A DNA stretch of 64,000 nucleotides from Phycisphaerales bacterium. GTDB taxonomy: Bacteria; Planctomycetota; Phycisphaerae; Phycisphaerales; SM1A02. A program made the position numbers and the translations under genes. The stretch covers positions 208,461-272,460 of the forward strand of contig JAKVBX010000001.1 in the NCBI GenBank assembly GCA_022446795.1, read 5' to 3'. Below the pieces are notes generated by a model. The model saw only the letters and a list, made by a program, of their open reading frames with translations, was not told the DNA's origin and made no database searches. Positions 52,761-61,746 of this stretch are shown in pieces; the first letter of the stretch is position 1, and each line of letters starts with the position of its first letter.

Positions 52761-54650
52761 ATGAACAGGCTCCTCCGTAAGTACAGCAAGCTGCTCCTGG
52801 CCGTCTTCGGAACGGGCCTGATGGTCGTGTTCCTGATGCCCCAGATCCCCGATCTCGTGTCGCGCTTCGGCGCCGGCACGACCCTCGTCGCTTCGATGGG
52901 CCGGGACGGCACGACGATCACGGCCCGCGACTGGGACGAGGTTCGCAATGAACTGCAGTTCCTCGACCGGATGCAGGGCGTGCCCGGTGGCCTTCCACCG
53001 CTACCACTGGTTGGTCGCATCGATACCCCCGAGCAGTACTACCTGCTGGTCCACGAGGCCAAAGCGGCCGGCATGATCGGCGGCATGTCCGCCAGCGGCC
53101 TCGACAGCGAATCCGTGCTGCTGCTTTCCCGGCAGACCGGCTTCCCGCCCGCCCTGATCCGCCAGGCACTCGTGAATCGCAGCGGCATTGCCCGCTACCT
53201 CACGCACGTGGTCAACGCGGGCCGTCATTCCGATCGACGACTCAAGGGCGCCGGACGTCGCCTCTTTGATGCCGCGGACACGCAGGTCGTGTCCGTCAAG
53301 GCGGACCAGCCCTCCAGCGGCGCCCAGCCGGACGAACAGGCCATTCAGCAGCAGTACGACACCTACCGCGACGTGGAGCCCGGCGAAGGCGAGCATGGCT
53401 TCGGCTATCGGCTTCCCAATCGACTCCGCCTGGAGTGGCTCACGATTCCCGGGGATGCGATCGACGAGTCGATTCGCCAGTCGGATGCGATGAGCGACCG
53501 GGAGTTGATGAAGTACTGGCGTCGAAACGAAGCAACCCATCCGGGCTTCGAAGATTCCAACGAGATTCCCGAGTCCGTCCGGAACGGCCTGCTGGCCGAC
53601 CTCCGCGATGACTACACCGACAACCTCTCGCGGTCGATCACCGATCGCCTTCGACTCCCCCGCCGGGGATTCGAGGAAACCGGCGGCTACCTGGTCCTGC
53701 CCGATGACTGGGCCTCCCGCCAGGTCTCCTTCGACCAGATCCGTGAGATGCTGCGTGATGAGTATCAACTGGAGATCGAGCCCGTCTTCACCAGTGGCGA
53801 CGACCTGATCACCCTTCCGGACATCCGGGACCTCGAGGGCATCGGCCAGGCCCGTTCCGACAAGTTCAGTCGGTTCCCGATCCTGCTTCAGCAGATGGTG
53901 ACGGATACCAAGGAACTCGGTGGTTCCGGGCTCTACCCCGTCCAACAAGGCGTCGCCGGACCGATCATGACGGACACCCAGAAGAACATGTACGTGTTCC
54001 GGGTCACCGAGGCCGATGGCGCTCGACCACCGGCCACCCTGGACGAAGTCCGGGAAGGCGTGGTCAGTGACCTCCAGCGACTGGCGCACTACGAAGAACT
54101 GCTGGCGCAGGTCGATGACATGGAACAGCTCTCGGAGACCGAGGGCCTCGAGACCCTGGCCACGCAGTGGGAAGTCGATCCCCCCACCGGCAAGGTCTTC
54201 CAGAAGTACCTGCCCGGCACCGTCGAGTTCTACCTGAGCCAGGGCATGCAGCCCCAGCCGGCCGCGGCCAACGTCCCCGGCCTGTTGCTCCAGGACCCGG
54301 ACGTCGTGGAAGCCATCCTGGCCTCCACCTCGGCAATCGACCATGAGACATCGGTCGAGGACCTGGACGAATCCGATCGGATCCTCGTTCTTCCCTCGGA
54401 ACAGAACCTCGCCGTTGTCGCCGTGCGGCTGGTGAATCGTCGCCCGCTGGATCGAGACAGCTACCTGAAGCTGACGACCCAGAACGTCATTCCCATGCTC
54501 GTGATGACCGAGGAACTCGGTGGTGACCTGACTCGACTCCAGGACTCCTTCACGGTCGAAGCCCTTCGCGACCGGCATGGTTTCGTATTCGCAGGCAACG
54601 AGGGCGAGAACGCCAATGCCACCGCGGATCTCGCCGACGCCACGAACTGA
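52761..54650 (+). CDS. membrane-anchored PpiD/SurA-like folding factor
   Basis: A 629-residue protein with one N-terminal membrane helix (LLLAVFGTGLMVVFLMPQIP). A periplasmic part rich in helices follows: ITARDWDEVRNELQFLDRM, and LPNRLRLEWLTIPGDAIDESI like the strand that starts a parvulin domain. A late segment (YVFRVTEADGARPPATLDEVREGVVSDLQR) resembles the SurA/PpiD C-terminus. A full parvulin active site is not evident, so it may be a chaperone without isomerase activity. AAGGA precedes the ATG. The call rests on overall layout only. Confidence 0.6.
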   Translation: MNRLLRKYSKLLLAVFGTGLMVVFLMPQIPDLVSRFGAGTTLVASMGRDGTTITARDWDEVRNELQFLDRMQGVPGGLPPLPLVGRIDTPEQYYLLVHEAKAAGMIGGMSASGLDSESVLLLSRQTGFPPALIRQALVNRSGIARYLTHVVNAGRHSDRRLKGAGRRLFDAADTQVVSVKADQPSSGAQPDEQAIQQQYDTYRDVEPGEGEHGFGYRLPNRLRLEWLTIPGDAIDESIRQSDAMSDRELMKYWRRNEATHPGFEDSNEIPESVRNGLLADLRDDYTDNLSRSITDRLRLPRRGFEETGGYLVLPDDWASRQVSFDQIREMLRDEYQLEIEPVFTSGDDLITLPDIRDLEGIGQARSDKFSRFPILLQQMVTDTKELGGSGLYPVQQGVAGPIMTDTQKNMYVFRVTEADGARPPATLDEVREGVVSDLQRLAHYEELLAQVDDMEQLSETEGLETLATQWEVDPPTGKVFQKYLPGTVEFYLSQGMQPQPAAANVPGLLLQDPDVVEAILASTSAIDHETSVEDLDESDRILVLPSEQNLAVVAVRLVNRRPLDRDSYLKLTTQNVIPMLVMTEELGGDLTRLQDSFTVEALRDRHGFVFAGNEGENANATADLADATN

Positions 54651-54674
54651 TCGACACCCCGACGGGACGATGCC

Positions 54675-55034
54675 ATGACGGATACCGCTTCCAACCCCGA
54701 CATGCTGGCCAGCGTCAGCTTCGATGACTTCACCAAGCTCGACCTGAGAGTGGCCACGATCACGGCCGCCGAGCCACATCCCGATGCCGATCGGCTGCTC
54801 CGGATCCAGTTGGATGATGGAACACCCGACGGTCGACAGGTCTGTGCCGGCATCAAGGCCTGGTACGACCCGGACACCCTGGTGGGCACCCAGGTGGTCA
54901 TCGTGGCCAACCTCGAACCCCGCGTCATCCGCGGCGAAAAGAGTGAAGGCATGATCCTGGCCTGCACCAGCGGCGAGAACGTCAGCGTTCTGCGGGTTGA
55001 TCGGGAATCCGCCCCAGGCAGCAAGGTCAGCTGA
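54675..55034 (+). CDS. tRNA-binding domain protein (MetRS C-terminal/CsaA-like)
   Basis: A 119-residue stand-alone tRNA-binding OB-fold. VSFDDFTKLDLRVATITAAEPHPDADRLL and VVIVANLEPRVIRGEKSEGMILA are the hallmark segments of the domain at the C-terminus of methionyl-tRNA synthetase and in CsaA. It may dimerise or act in trans with MetRS; no metG is in the window. It starts 24 bases after the PpiD-like gene, so the two are probably co-transcribed. Confidence 0.9.
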   Translation: MTDTASNPDMLASVSFDDFTKLDLRVATITAAEPHPDADRLLRIQLDDGTPDGRQVCAGIKAWYDPDTLVGTQVVIVANLEPRVIRGEKSEGMILACTSGENVSVLRVDRESAPGSKVS

Positions 55035-55133
55035 ACCGCCCTCGAGGCCCCGTCAGCGATCTCCCCTCGGTTCTGTCAGCACCGAATCGGAAATTTGAGG
55101 AAAAGCACCCCGTTGCTGTGAGAACAGCCGCTG

Positions 55134-55283
55134 GCGGTCGCAGATCAGGGTGAAGCCCAGCCCCTCACTGGACATCACCTGTTTGGATCACCAGGCACAG
55201 GGGCACGGGCCATGACAAGACGTGGTTCGCTGCGGTCGATCCTCACCAACGGGCTCCGGTGTGGAACGACCGCGGCTTTTTTT
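55134..55283 (+). other. hairpin-rich 3' UTR or small RNA with alternative pairing
   Basis: The 278 bases after the tRNA-binding gene contain no frame. GCGGTCG occurs twice (55134-55140 and 55232-55238), and one CGACCGC (55267-55273) can pair with either. The near pair forms the terminator stem; the far pair would disrupt it. GCTGT-GAG-AACAGC (55115-55128) lies just before. It could be a small RNA or a read-through switch, but convergent ileS leaves no plus-strand gene to control downstream. Confidence 0.35.
55232..55283 (+). terminator. rho-independent terminator after the tRNA-binding gene
   Basis: GCGGTCG (55232-55238) pairs with CGACCGC (55267-55273), with CACC/GGTG (55244-55247 and 55258-55261) inside, followed by seven T at 55277-55283. 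Confidence 0.85.
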
Positions 55284-55312
55284 GGGCCCTGGTGAACCAG
55301 TATCACTGATCG

Positions 55313-58141
55313 TCAGTCCGAGGAGACCGCCTGGACGGCTTCCCAGTCCCGTGTGCTGAGCATGGCCCCGTTGGACCGCTCGCTCACGGACTCGTCCCGC
55401 CGCCGTGATCGCTCGCACAGGGGCTGTTCCCGCAGGTCCTCGACCACGATGTCCGTGGCCGCGGAGTCGCAACGCAACCGGGAGACCTCGCAGATGGCCG
55501 CCAGGGCCTCGGCAAAGGGTGCCAGTGTTCCGTCCGCATCCGGCAGCACGATGCCGGCATCCAGTGACTTCTCAATGCCCCCACGCTCAGGTGCCTTCGC
55601 CTCTTCCAACTGCTTGAGGATGGCATCGCGAGCCTCGAGAACGCGGGGCCAGGCGGCATCGGCCTCGAAGGGCAGCGGCTGGATCGTCTCCAGGTGGATG
55701 CAGGCCTCTTCGCCATGCATCGTCCGCCAGGCCTCGTCCGCGGTGTGTGACAACACCGGGGCGACCAGGCGGCAGAGGACATCCGCGAGCCGATGCAGGG
55801 CTGCCTGGGTCCGTCGACGCCGTGGACTGTCCGGCAGATCACAGTAGAGATGGTCCTTGACACCCACGCAGTAGATCGCGGAAAGGGTGTCGTTGCAGAA
55901 GTCGAAGATCGCCAGGTGCCCCCGGCGGAACTCGTAGTTCTCGTAGGCGTCCATGACCTCGGTCTGCAGTCGGCTGGCCTCGGCCAGGACCCACGCCTCC
56001 AGTGACCGGGGATCCAGATCGGCCAGGAGCGAGTCGGACGTCGCCAGGTCATGGTCCCCGAGATTGCTGAGCAGGAACCGGATCGTATTGCGGACCTTGC
56101 GATAGGACTCGCCTGCCAGGTGGAAAAGTTCCAGGTCGACCCGGACATCGCTTTCGAAGGCCAGGCTGCTGACCCACCAGCGACAGACATCGGCGCCGAT
56201 ATCCTTGAGAAGGTCATCCACGTTGAGGGCATTGCCCCCGGACTTGCTCATCTTGCGACCATCGCGGTCGACCATGAACCCGTGCGTGAGCAGGCATCGG
56301 AACGGGGGTTCACCCAGGACACCCAGCCCCGGCAACAGGGACAGTTGGAACCAACCGCGGTGCTGATCCGACCCCTCGGAGTACAGGTCTACCGGGCATC
56401 CCAGGTCACGCTGTCGCATGACGGCGTTCCAGGAACTGCCCGATTCGAACCAGACGTCGAAGATGTCGTGCATCTTGGTCAACGCCGCGAGATCCAGGCC
56501 CTCGGGCGCGTCCGGATCCGATCCCGGGTCATACGCGGACAGGAGCGCCTCGGGCGTTTCCGTGAACCAGGCATCGCTGCCTCGCTCACCGAAGGCCTGG
56601 GCCACCGCCCGAACGCTGGCAGCAGTCATGAACACGCCACCATCGGACATGGCGAAGGCCGGGATCGGCAAGCCCCAGGAACGCTGTCGCGAGATGCACC
56701 AGTCCGGACGTGATTCCAGCATGCCTCTCATGCGATTGCGCCCCCACTCGGGAACGAACTTCACCGATTCCCGCGTGGCTTCCATGGCCATGTCCCGCAG
56801 GTTTCGACCACCGTCCGCCAGGGGTCGATCAACCCCGATGAACCACTGCTCGGTCGCCCGGAAGATGACCGGCGTCTTGGATCGACCGTCGTGCGGGTAG
56901 GAGTGCTCGAATTCCATGGCCGCATGCAGGTGCCCCGATGACCGAAGGTGCTCGATCACCTTCTCATTGGCGTCCCACACCGAGAGACCTCGCAACCACT
57001 CCGGAACCGTGTCGTCAAACGTGCCGTCACCGCGGACCGGGCAGTAGATGTCCAGGCCCATGCGAAGTCCCGTGCCGTAGTCCTCGACACCGTGGCCAGG
57101 CGCCGTATGCACCAGGCCGGTGCCGTCTTCCAGCGTGACGTACTCGGCCGAGACGATCGGGCTGGTCCGGTCACAGAAGGGGTGGCGATACGACAGGCCC
57201 ACCAGGTCGGCCCCCATGCAGCGACCGAGGCGTTCGATCTTCTCAACACCACCGGCCGCGGCCACCGTCTCCACGAGATCCTCGGCGACAACGGTCAGTG
57301 ATCCATCGAGGCGGACAAGGGCATATGGCAATCGCTCGTGCACGGCGATGGCCAGGTTCGCAGGCAAGGTCCAGGGCGTCGTGGTCCAGATCATCACGGA
57401 CGGGGTCTGGTCGATCTCGCAACCGAAGGCCTTGGCCACGGCCTCGGCCTCGACGACCTCGAAGTCCACGTAGATGGAAGGGTCGAATCGATCCTCGTAC
57501 TCCAGTTCCGCTTCCGCGAGCGCCGTCTCGTTGGCGATCGACCAGTGAACCGGCTTGAGCTGGCGGAACACGAGTCCCTGCGCCAGCAGGTCCGCAAAGG
57601 TCTCCACGACTCGCTGCTCATACCGAGGATTCATCGTGAGATACGGATCGTCGTAGTCGGCCAGGGTGAGCAGCCGCTTCATCTGGCCAGACTGCAGCTT
57701 GATGAACTTCTCCGCATACGTCCGGCACTCACGGCGAATGGCCATCCGCCGATCCGCCTCCGACAGGCTGTCCAACTTGGCGATCTTCCCGGATTCAACG
57801 AGTTGGGTCATCACCATGTGCTCGATGGGCAGTCCGTGGCAGTCCCAGCCGGGGATGTAGCGACACTGGCGACCGGAGAGCAGGCGAGCGCGAACGATGA
57901 TGTCCTTGAGCACCTTGTTCAGCAGGTGGCCAACGTGAATCGCGCCATTGGCGTACGGCGGTCCATCATGGAAGACGAAGGGCTCACAGCCCTCGCGAGC
58001 CGCCGTGACCTGCCCATAGAGATCAGCCTCGGCCCATCGCTTGATGGTCGCCGGTTCATTCTGTGACAGGTTCGCCTTCATCGGGAACCCGGTGCGAGGG
58101 AGGTTGAGCGTCTTCTTCCAGTTGGTCTTCGTGTCGGACAT
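55313..58141 (-). CDS. ileS: isoleucyl-tRNA synthetase
   Basis: A 942-residue class I synthetase charging tRNA-Ile. DGPPYANGAIHVGHLLNKVL holds the HIGH-type motif (HVGH, residues 69-72), the editing domain is present (WTTTPWTLPANLAIAVH), and DRDGRKMSKSGGNALN is the KMSKS loop near residue 627. AGGTGAG precedes the ATG. The C-terminal zinc-binding region normally has two CxxC pairs, but here it reads PLCERSRRRDE with one cysteine left and no second pair, so the zinc site is lost or replaced. Confidence 0.97.
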   Translation of the reverse strand: MSDTKTNWKKTLNLPRTGFPMKANLSQNEPATIKRWAEADLYGQVTAAREGCEPFVFHDGPPYANGAIHVGHLLNKVLKDIIVRARLLSGRQCRYIPGWDCHGLPIEHMVMTQLVESGKIAKLDSLSEADRRMAIRRECRTYAEKFIKLQSGQMKRLLTLADYDDPYLTMNPRYEQRVVETFADLLAQGLVFRQLKPVHWSIANETALAEAELEYEDRFDPSIYVDFEVVEAEAVAKAFGCEIDQTPSVMIWTTTPWTLPANLAIAVHERLPYALVRLDGSLTVVAEDLVETVAAAGGVEKIERLGRCMGADLVGLSYRHPFCDRTSPIVSAEYVTLEDGTGLVHTAPGHGVEDYGTGLRMGLDIYCPVRGDGTFDDTVPEWLRGLSVWDANEKVIEHLRSSGHLHAAMEFEHSYPHDGRSKTPVIFRATEQWFIGVDRPLADGGRNLRDMAMEATRESVKFVPEWGRNRMRGMLESRPDWCISRQRSWGLPIPAFAMSDGGVFMTAASVRAVAQAFGERGSDAWFTETPEALLSAYDPGSDPDAPEGLDLAALTKMHDIFDVWFESGSSWNAVMRQRDLGCPVDLYSEGSDQHRGWFQLSLLPGLGVLGEPPFRCLLTHGFMVDRDGRKMSKSGGNALNVDDLLKDIGADVCRWWVSSLAFESDVRVDLELFHLAGESYRKVRNTIRFLLSNLGDHDLATSDSLLADLDPRSLEAWVLAEASRLQTEVMDAYENYEFRRGHLAIFDFCNDTLSAIYCVGVKDHLYCDLPDSPRRRRTQAALHRLADVLCRLVAPVLSHTADEAWRTMHGEEACIHLETIQPLPFEADAAWPRVLEARDAILKQLEEAKAPERGGIEKSLDAGIVLPDADGTLAPFAEALAAICEVSRLRCDSAATDIVVEDLREQPLCERSRRRDESVSERSNGAMLSTRDWEAVQAVSSD

Positions 58142-58233
58142 GGATACTCACCTGTGGGGCGACGCAAGGCCTCCGGAATCACCACCCTGCCACTGGCAGG
58201 GCCCGTCCATCTGCTGCTTGGGTCGCGGATTCC

Positions 58234-59256
58234 TCAGCACTCGATCATGGCCCGTCCACCATCGGGCGGGCAGGTCATGATGATGCCGACCTGCTGCCAG
58301 GACGCCATGGTGAGCATGGTAGACGATCCCGAGGGGTCCCCGCGAGGAGGAATCTCCAGTTCCATCCCATGCTCGTGACCATGGTGGTCGTGGTCGTGGT
58401 GGTCGTGGTCGTGGTCGTGATGGTGCTCGCGTTGACCACTCGGCTCGGCGTGCCCGTGATCATGGAACTGCATCGCGAACCAGGCCACACCCAGCCCCAG
58501 CAGGAGGGCCAGCGTCAACAGGATCCGGTCATGGCTGTGGAACTGCAGTTCTGGAAGCAGATCACTCAGGGCCACGCACAGGAACATCCCGACCGCAAAA
58601 CCCAGGGCCGGCCCCAACCAGGCGGGCGGCGGGCCGTCAGGTGTGGCACCGAGTGAGACGCCGATGACGACACCAGCGGGCGTCACCAGCGAGAAGAGGA
58701 TGTTGGCCAGGATGCGTGCACCGCGTGAATGACCCGCGACCGTCATCAACGCGATGAGACTCATCGAATCAAAGGGCTTGTGCAAGACGATCGCCAGGAG
58801 GACCGCCAGCCCGGCAATAGCCTGGCCCTCGGCATCCCCGACCACGACTGACGCCGCAAGCGCCACGCCGGCCATGACCGAGTGCAGCGACAGTCCGAAT
58901 CCCGCAGCGATCCAGGAGACCCCGTGATCGTGGGAGTGACCATGATCCGGATCATCCGCCCGGGGAACATCATGGTGATGGAAGCAGACGAAGCGTTCCA
59001 GCAGGAAGATGACCAGGAAGCCGATGATCACCCACAGGGTGATGGACTCCATGGCGTGACCATCCCCCGTTGATTGCTGCGCGTGGACCGCCTCCGGCAG
59101 GAGATCCAGCATGGCCAGCCCGAACATCGTGCCGGCGACGAAGGACAGGGCCACCTGCATCACCCGGTGGGATGCCCCCCATCGCATGGGAAGCCACCCG
59201 CCGAGGAGCGAGACGGCGATGATGATGCCGCATTGGACGATGAGCGTCGTGGCCAC
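58234..59256 (-). CDS. ZIP-family metal transporter with His-rich loop and tail
   Basis: A 340-residue ZIP transporter, moving zinc or a related divalent ion across the inner membrane. SFVAGTMFGLAMLDLLPEAV is helix II, FGLSLHSVMAGVALAAS is the metal-binding helix IV, LHKPFDSMSLIAL is helix V, and GMFLCVALSDLLPEL is near the end. A cytoplasmic loop (HHHDVPRADDPDHGHSHDHG) and a second tract near residues 270-300 (EHHHDHDHDHHDHDHHGHEH) are rich in His and Asp. The GTG at 59256 follows AGAGGTG. A second His tract past the last helix is unusual and suggests metal buffering or sensing. Confidence 0.9.
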   Translation of the reverse strand: MATTLIVQCGIIIAVSLLGGWLPMRWGASHRVMQVALSFVAGTMFGLAMLDLLPEAVHAQQSTGDGHAMESITLWVIIGFLVIFLLERFVCFHHHDVPRADDPDHGHSHDHGVSWIAAGFGLSLHSVMAGVALAASVVVGDAEGQAIAGLAVLLAIVLHKPFDSMSLIALMTVAGHSRGARILANILFSLVTPAGVVIGVSLGATPDGPPPAWLGPALGFAVGMFLCVALSDLLPELQFHSHDRILLTLALLLGLGVAWFAMQFHDHGHAEPSGQREHHHDHDHDHHDHDHHGHEHGMELEIPPRGDPSGSSTMLTMASWQQVGIIMTCPPDGGRAMIEC

Positions 59257-59365
59257 GGGAACCGCACCTCTCAAGACTGGGGGGCACTTTATCAGGCCGC
59301 ATCGGACCGCGGCGAGCCGAAGGACCAACTGGCTGCCGGAGGAACGGTACAATTCCGCGTCCCCA

Positions 59366-59438
59366 GGGGCAGTAGCTCAATTGGGAGAGCGCCTCGGTCG
59401 CATCGAGGAGGTTGTGGGTTCGAGTCCCATCTGCTCCA
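59366..59438 (+). tRNA. tRNA-Ala (anticodon CGC)
   Basis: A 73-base cloverleaf. The acceptor GGGGCAG pairs with CTGCTCC and includes the G3-U70 wobble that identifies tRNA-Ala. The anticodon arm is CCTCG-GTCGCAT-CGAGG with anticodon CGC, and the T arm is GTGGG-TTCGAGT-CCCAT. CCA is not encoded. A TACAAT -10 element lies at 59348-59353, but no good -35 is visible. Confidence 0.95.
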
Positions 59439-59475
59439 CTTTCACCTGGAAGTCGGCCCCGGGCCCATGGCCCGG

Positions 59476-61746
59476 TCAGACCCCCGCGGCATCCAACTCC
59501 GCCAATGGGATCGTGAACCGGTACTGGAGCCCCCCGTCGGCAATCGCCATCTCCACCGCTCCGCCCAGTTGGTAATTGATGAATCCATCAATCAACCGGG
59601 TGCCCATCCCCGTGGCGAAGGGCAACTCCGGCACGGGCCCGCCTCGCTCCCACCACGTCAGGATCAGGTCGTCTCCCTCGAGCAACCAGGACACCTCGAT
59701 TCGGCCGTCCGGAACGGACAGGCTGCCATGCTTCAGGGCGTTGGTCGCCAGTTCATTCAGGACCAGGCAGGTGGAGGTCGACACCTCCGGCGGCAGGACC
59801 ACCGTGGGCCCCTCGATCGTCGTGCGGCCGGCGCCACGATTGGCCGCCAGCACGATCTGCAGGGCCTGCCGTAGATCCGCGCCGGACCACTGCGATGCGG
59901 CCAGCAATTCGTGGGCTCGAGCCATGGAGTTGATGCGACCGGAGAACGCCTCCTGGAAGACCTCGATGGAATCCGTCTCCCGCGCGGTCTGGTCCGCCAT
60001 GGACAGGATGATGGCGAGGTTGTTCTTGACCCGGTGATCCAGTTCCCGCAGCATCGCCCGCTGCCGACGGCCGTATTCGTTGGAGTGAATCTCGGCGCGA
60101 ATGCGTTCCACTGATCGACCGAGCCCCTGGGCGATGCTCATGAGCGCGATGAGTTGATCTTCATGCCAGTCCCGGACCTCGACATCATCGATGGTGATCG
60201 TCCCGATGAAGCCGCCTTCGACCAGGATGGGCAGGATCACGAATGTCCGGATCCCGGACTCGTACAGCTGTCGAATCTCCGGATCCGGATCATCCCGCAG
60301 GTCCTTGGGCTCCAGGATGACCGGCTCTCCTCGATCCAGCATCTTCTGCCGCAGCGTTGCCATGCCCGCGATATCCGCCATCAATGGCAGTCGATCAGGA
60401 TCCCCCGCTGACCGTCGCCATTGGCGGCGGCCTTCCATGATGTGCTCCATGACCACGTTCCGTTGAACACCCAGGGTCGTCGCGGCAACATCGAGGCAGG
60501 TGCCGATCCGCTCCAGCGTGTGCTGAATGACCTCTGGAAAGTCGCGACGCTCCAGGATCCACGCGACGGTCTCGGATTCGATCGTCCGCAGCGTATGCAG
60601 TTGCTGCGCCCGGCGACCAGCCCTGACCCGGAAGGTGATGTCGACCAGGACGCTCACGACGCCAGAGCCTTCATCCGCACCTCCGACAATCGTTTCGGTG
60701 TAGAGCACCACGCGTTCCGAACCACTCGCATTCTGGACGACGCACTCCCTGGTACCGCCGTGGGAGGTACTGATGTCCTGGTGCTCCAGGAGCACCCGCA
60801 ATGACTCGGGAAGCCCCGAGGTGGTCTGGCCGACCAGATCGGCCTGCTTCACACCGAAGAAGGACTCGCAGGCCCGGTTGCACTCCAGGAACCGGTCCGC
60901 GACATCACGGTGGAACACGGGAAACGGAACAGCATCGAAGAGCGCATCGCGTAGTCCGATGAGGCCGTGCACATCGCGCGTTCGCTCTCGAACCGTCTCT
61001 TCCAGGTTTCCCGCGAAGGCCTGAAGGCTGCTGGCCAACTGCTGGGTTTCCCGCGGTCCCACGCCGTGCGTCCGAAGGGGCCTGCTTTCCGCCAGGGCCG
61101 ACTCGGCTTCCTTCGCGAGCCTCAGCAACGGGCGAGCCGTTGTCACCACGGCCCATCGCCAGACCAACCCCACGACCAGGACATACATCAGCACCGCGAT
61201 CGTGCTGATGTACCAGAGTCGCTCCCGATGATCACGAGCCTGGAGACGACGGGTTTCGATATCCGACTCCAGGGCCTGGCGGTCCTCCAGCAGTCGAGGG
61301 AAGACGACCGACGCCTGCGAATCCCATTCCTCCAGGAATCGGGACAGTCCCGCCATTCGATTCTCCGAGTCCAGTTCATTCGCCGCACCCAGGCGGGCTT
61401 CATTGGCCACCACCATGTCCCGCACTTCACCCAGGAGGATCGCGTAGCCCTTGGCCACGGGATCCGCGACGATTCGATTGATCGTGTTTCGGATCGAATC
61501 ACCTCGACGGATGGCACCATCAATGAGGTAGGTGTCACCGCTGCCATAGACCAGGTCGCTCGTGACCGCCCACTGGCTGAGATCCTCTTCCAGTCGGCCC
61601 AGGTCCGTCGCCAGGACGGCTCTTGCACCATAGGTCTCGATGTCACGATCGATGTCGGCGTACGCCCACGTCAACCCGAGCGCCAGCAGCAGCCCGCCGA
61701 GACTACAGACCAGCACGACGATCGCCATGTAGGCATTGACTCTCAA
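59476..61746 (-). CDS. membrane sensor histidine kinase (PAS-GAF-HisKA_2/HWE type)
   Basis: A 756-residue sensor kinase. An N-terminal helix (AIVVLVCSLGGLLLALGLTWA), an extracytoplasmic helical domain, a second helix (YISTIAVLMYVLVVGLVWRW) and a HAMP-like region come first. A PAS domain (LFDAVPFPVFHRDVADRFLE), a GAF domain (MLDRGEPVILEPKDLRDDP, then ILPILVEGGFIGTITIDDVE), a HisKA_2 box ELDHRVKNNLAIILSMADQTA and a HATPase with LVLNELATNALKHG follow. The start is TTG, set by AGGAG and by a four-base overlap with the upstream gene. No response regulator is next to it. Confidence 0.92.
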   Translation of the reverse strand: MRVNAYMAIVVLVCSLGGLLLALGLTWAYADIDRDIETYGARAVLATDLGRLEEDLSQWAVTSDLVYGSGDTYLIDGAIRRGDSIRNTINRIVADPVAKGYAILLGEVRDMVVANEARLGAANELDSENRMAGLSRFLEEWDSQASVVFPRLLEDRQALESDIETRRLQARDHRERLWYISTIAVLMYVLVVGLVWRWAVVTTARPLLRLAKEAESALAESRPLRTHGVGPRETQQLASSLQAFAGNLEETVRERTRDVHGLIGLRDALFDAVPFPVFHRDVADRFLECNRACESFFGVKQADLVGQTTSGLPESLRVLLEHQDISTSHGGTRECVVQNASGSERVVLYTETIVGGADEGSGVVSVLVDITFRVRAGRRAQQLHTLRTIESETVAWILERRDFPEVIQHTLERIGTCLDVAATTLGVQRNVVMEHIMEGRRQWRRSAGDPDRLPLMADIAGMATLRQKMLDRGEPVILEPKDLRDDPDPEIRQLYESGIRTFVILPILVEGGFIGTITIDDVEVRDWHEDQLIALMSIAQGLGRSVERIRAEIHSNEYGRRQRAMLRELDHRVKNNLAIILSMADQTARETDSIEVFQEAFSGRINSMARAHELLAASQWSGADLRQALQIVLAANRGAGRTTIEGPTVVLPPEVSTSTCLVLNELATNALKHGSLSVPDGRIEVSWLLEGDDLILTWWERGGPVPELPFATGMGTRLIDGFINYQLGGAVEMAIADGGLQYRFTIPLAELDAAGV

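Noticed and set aside
53001..54779. Open frame of 592 codons antisense to the PpiD-like gene
   Set aside because: The plus-strand gene has a ribosome site and a membrane anchor; the antisense frame lacks both.
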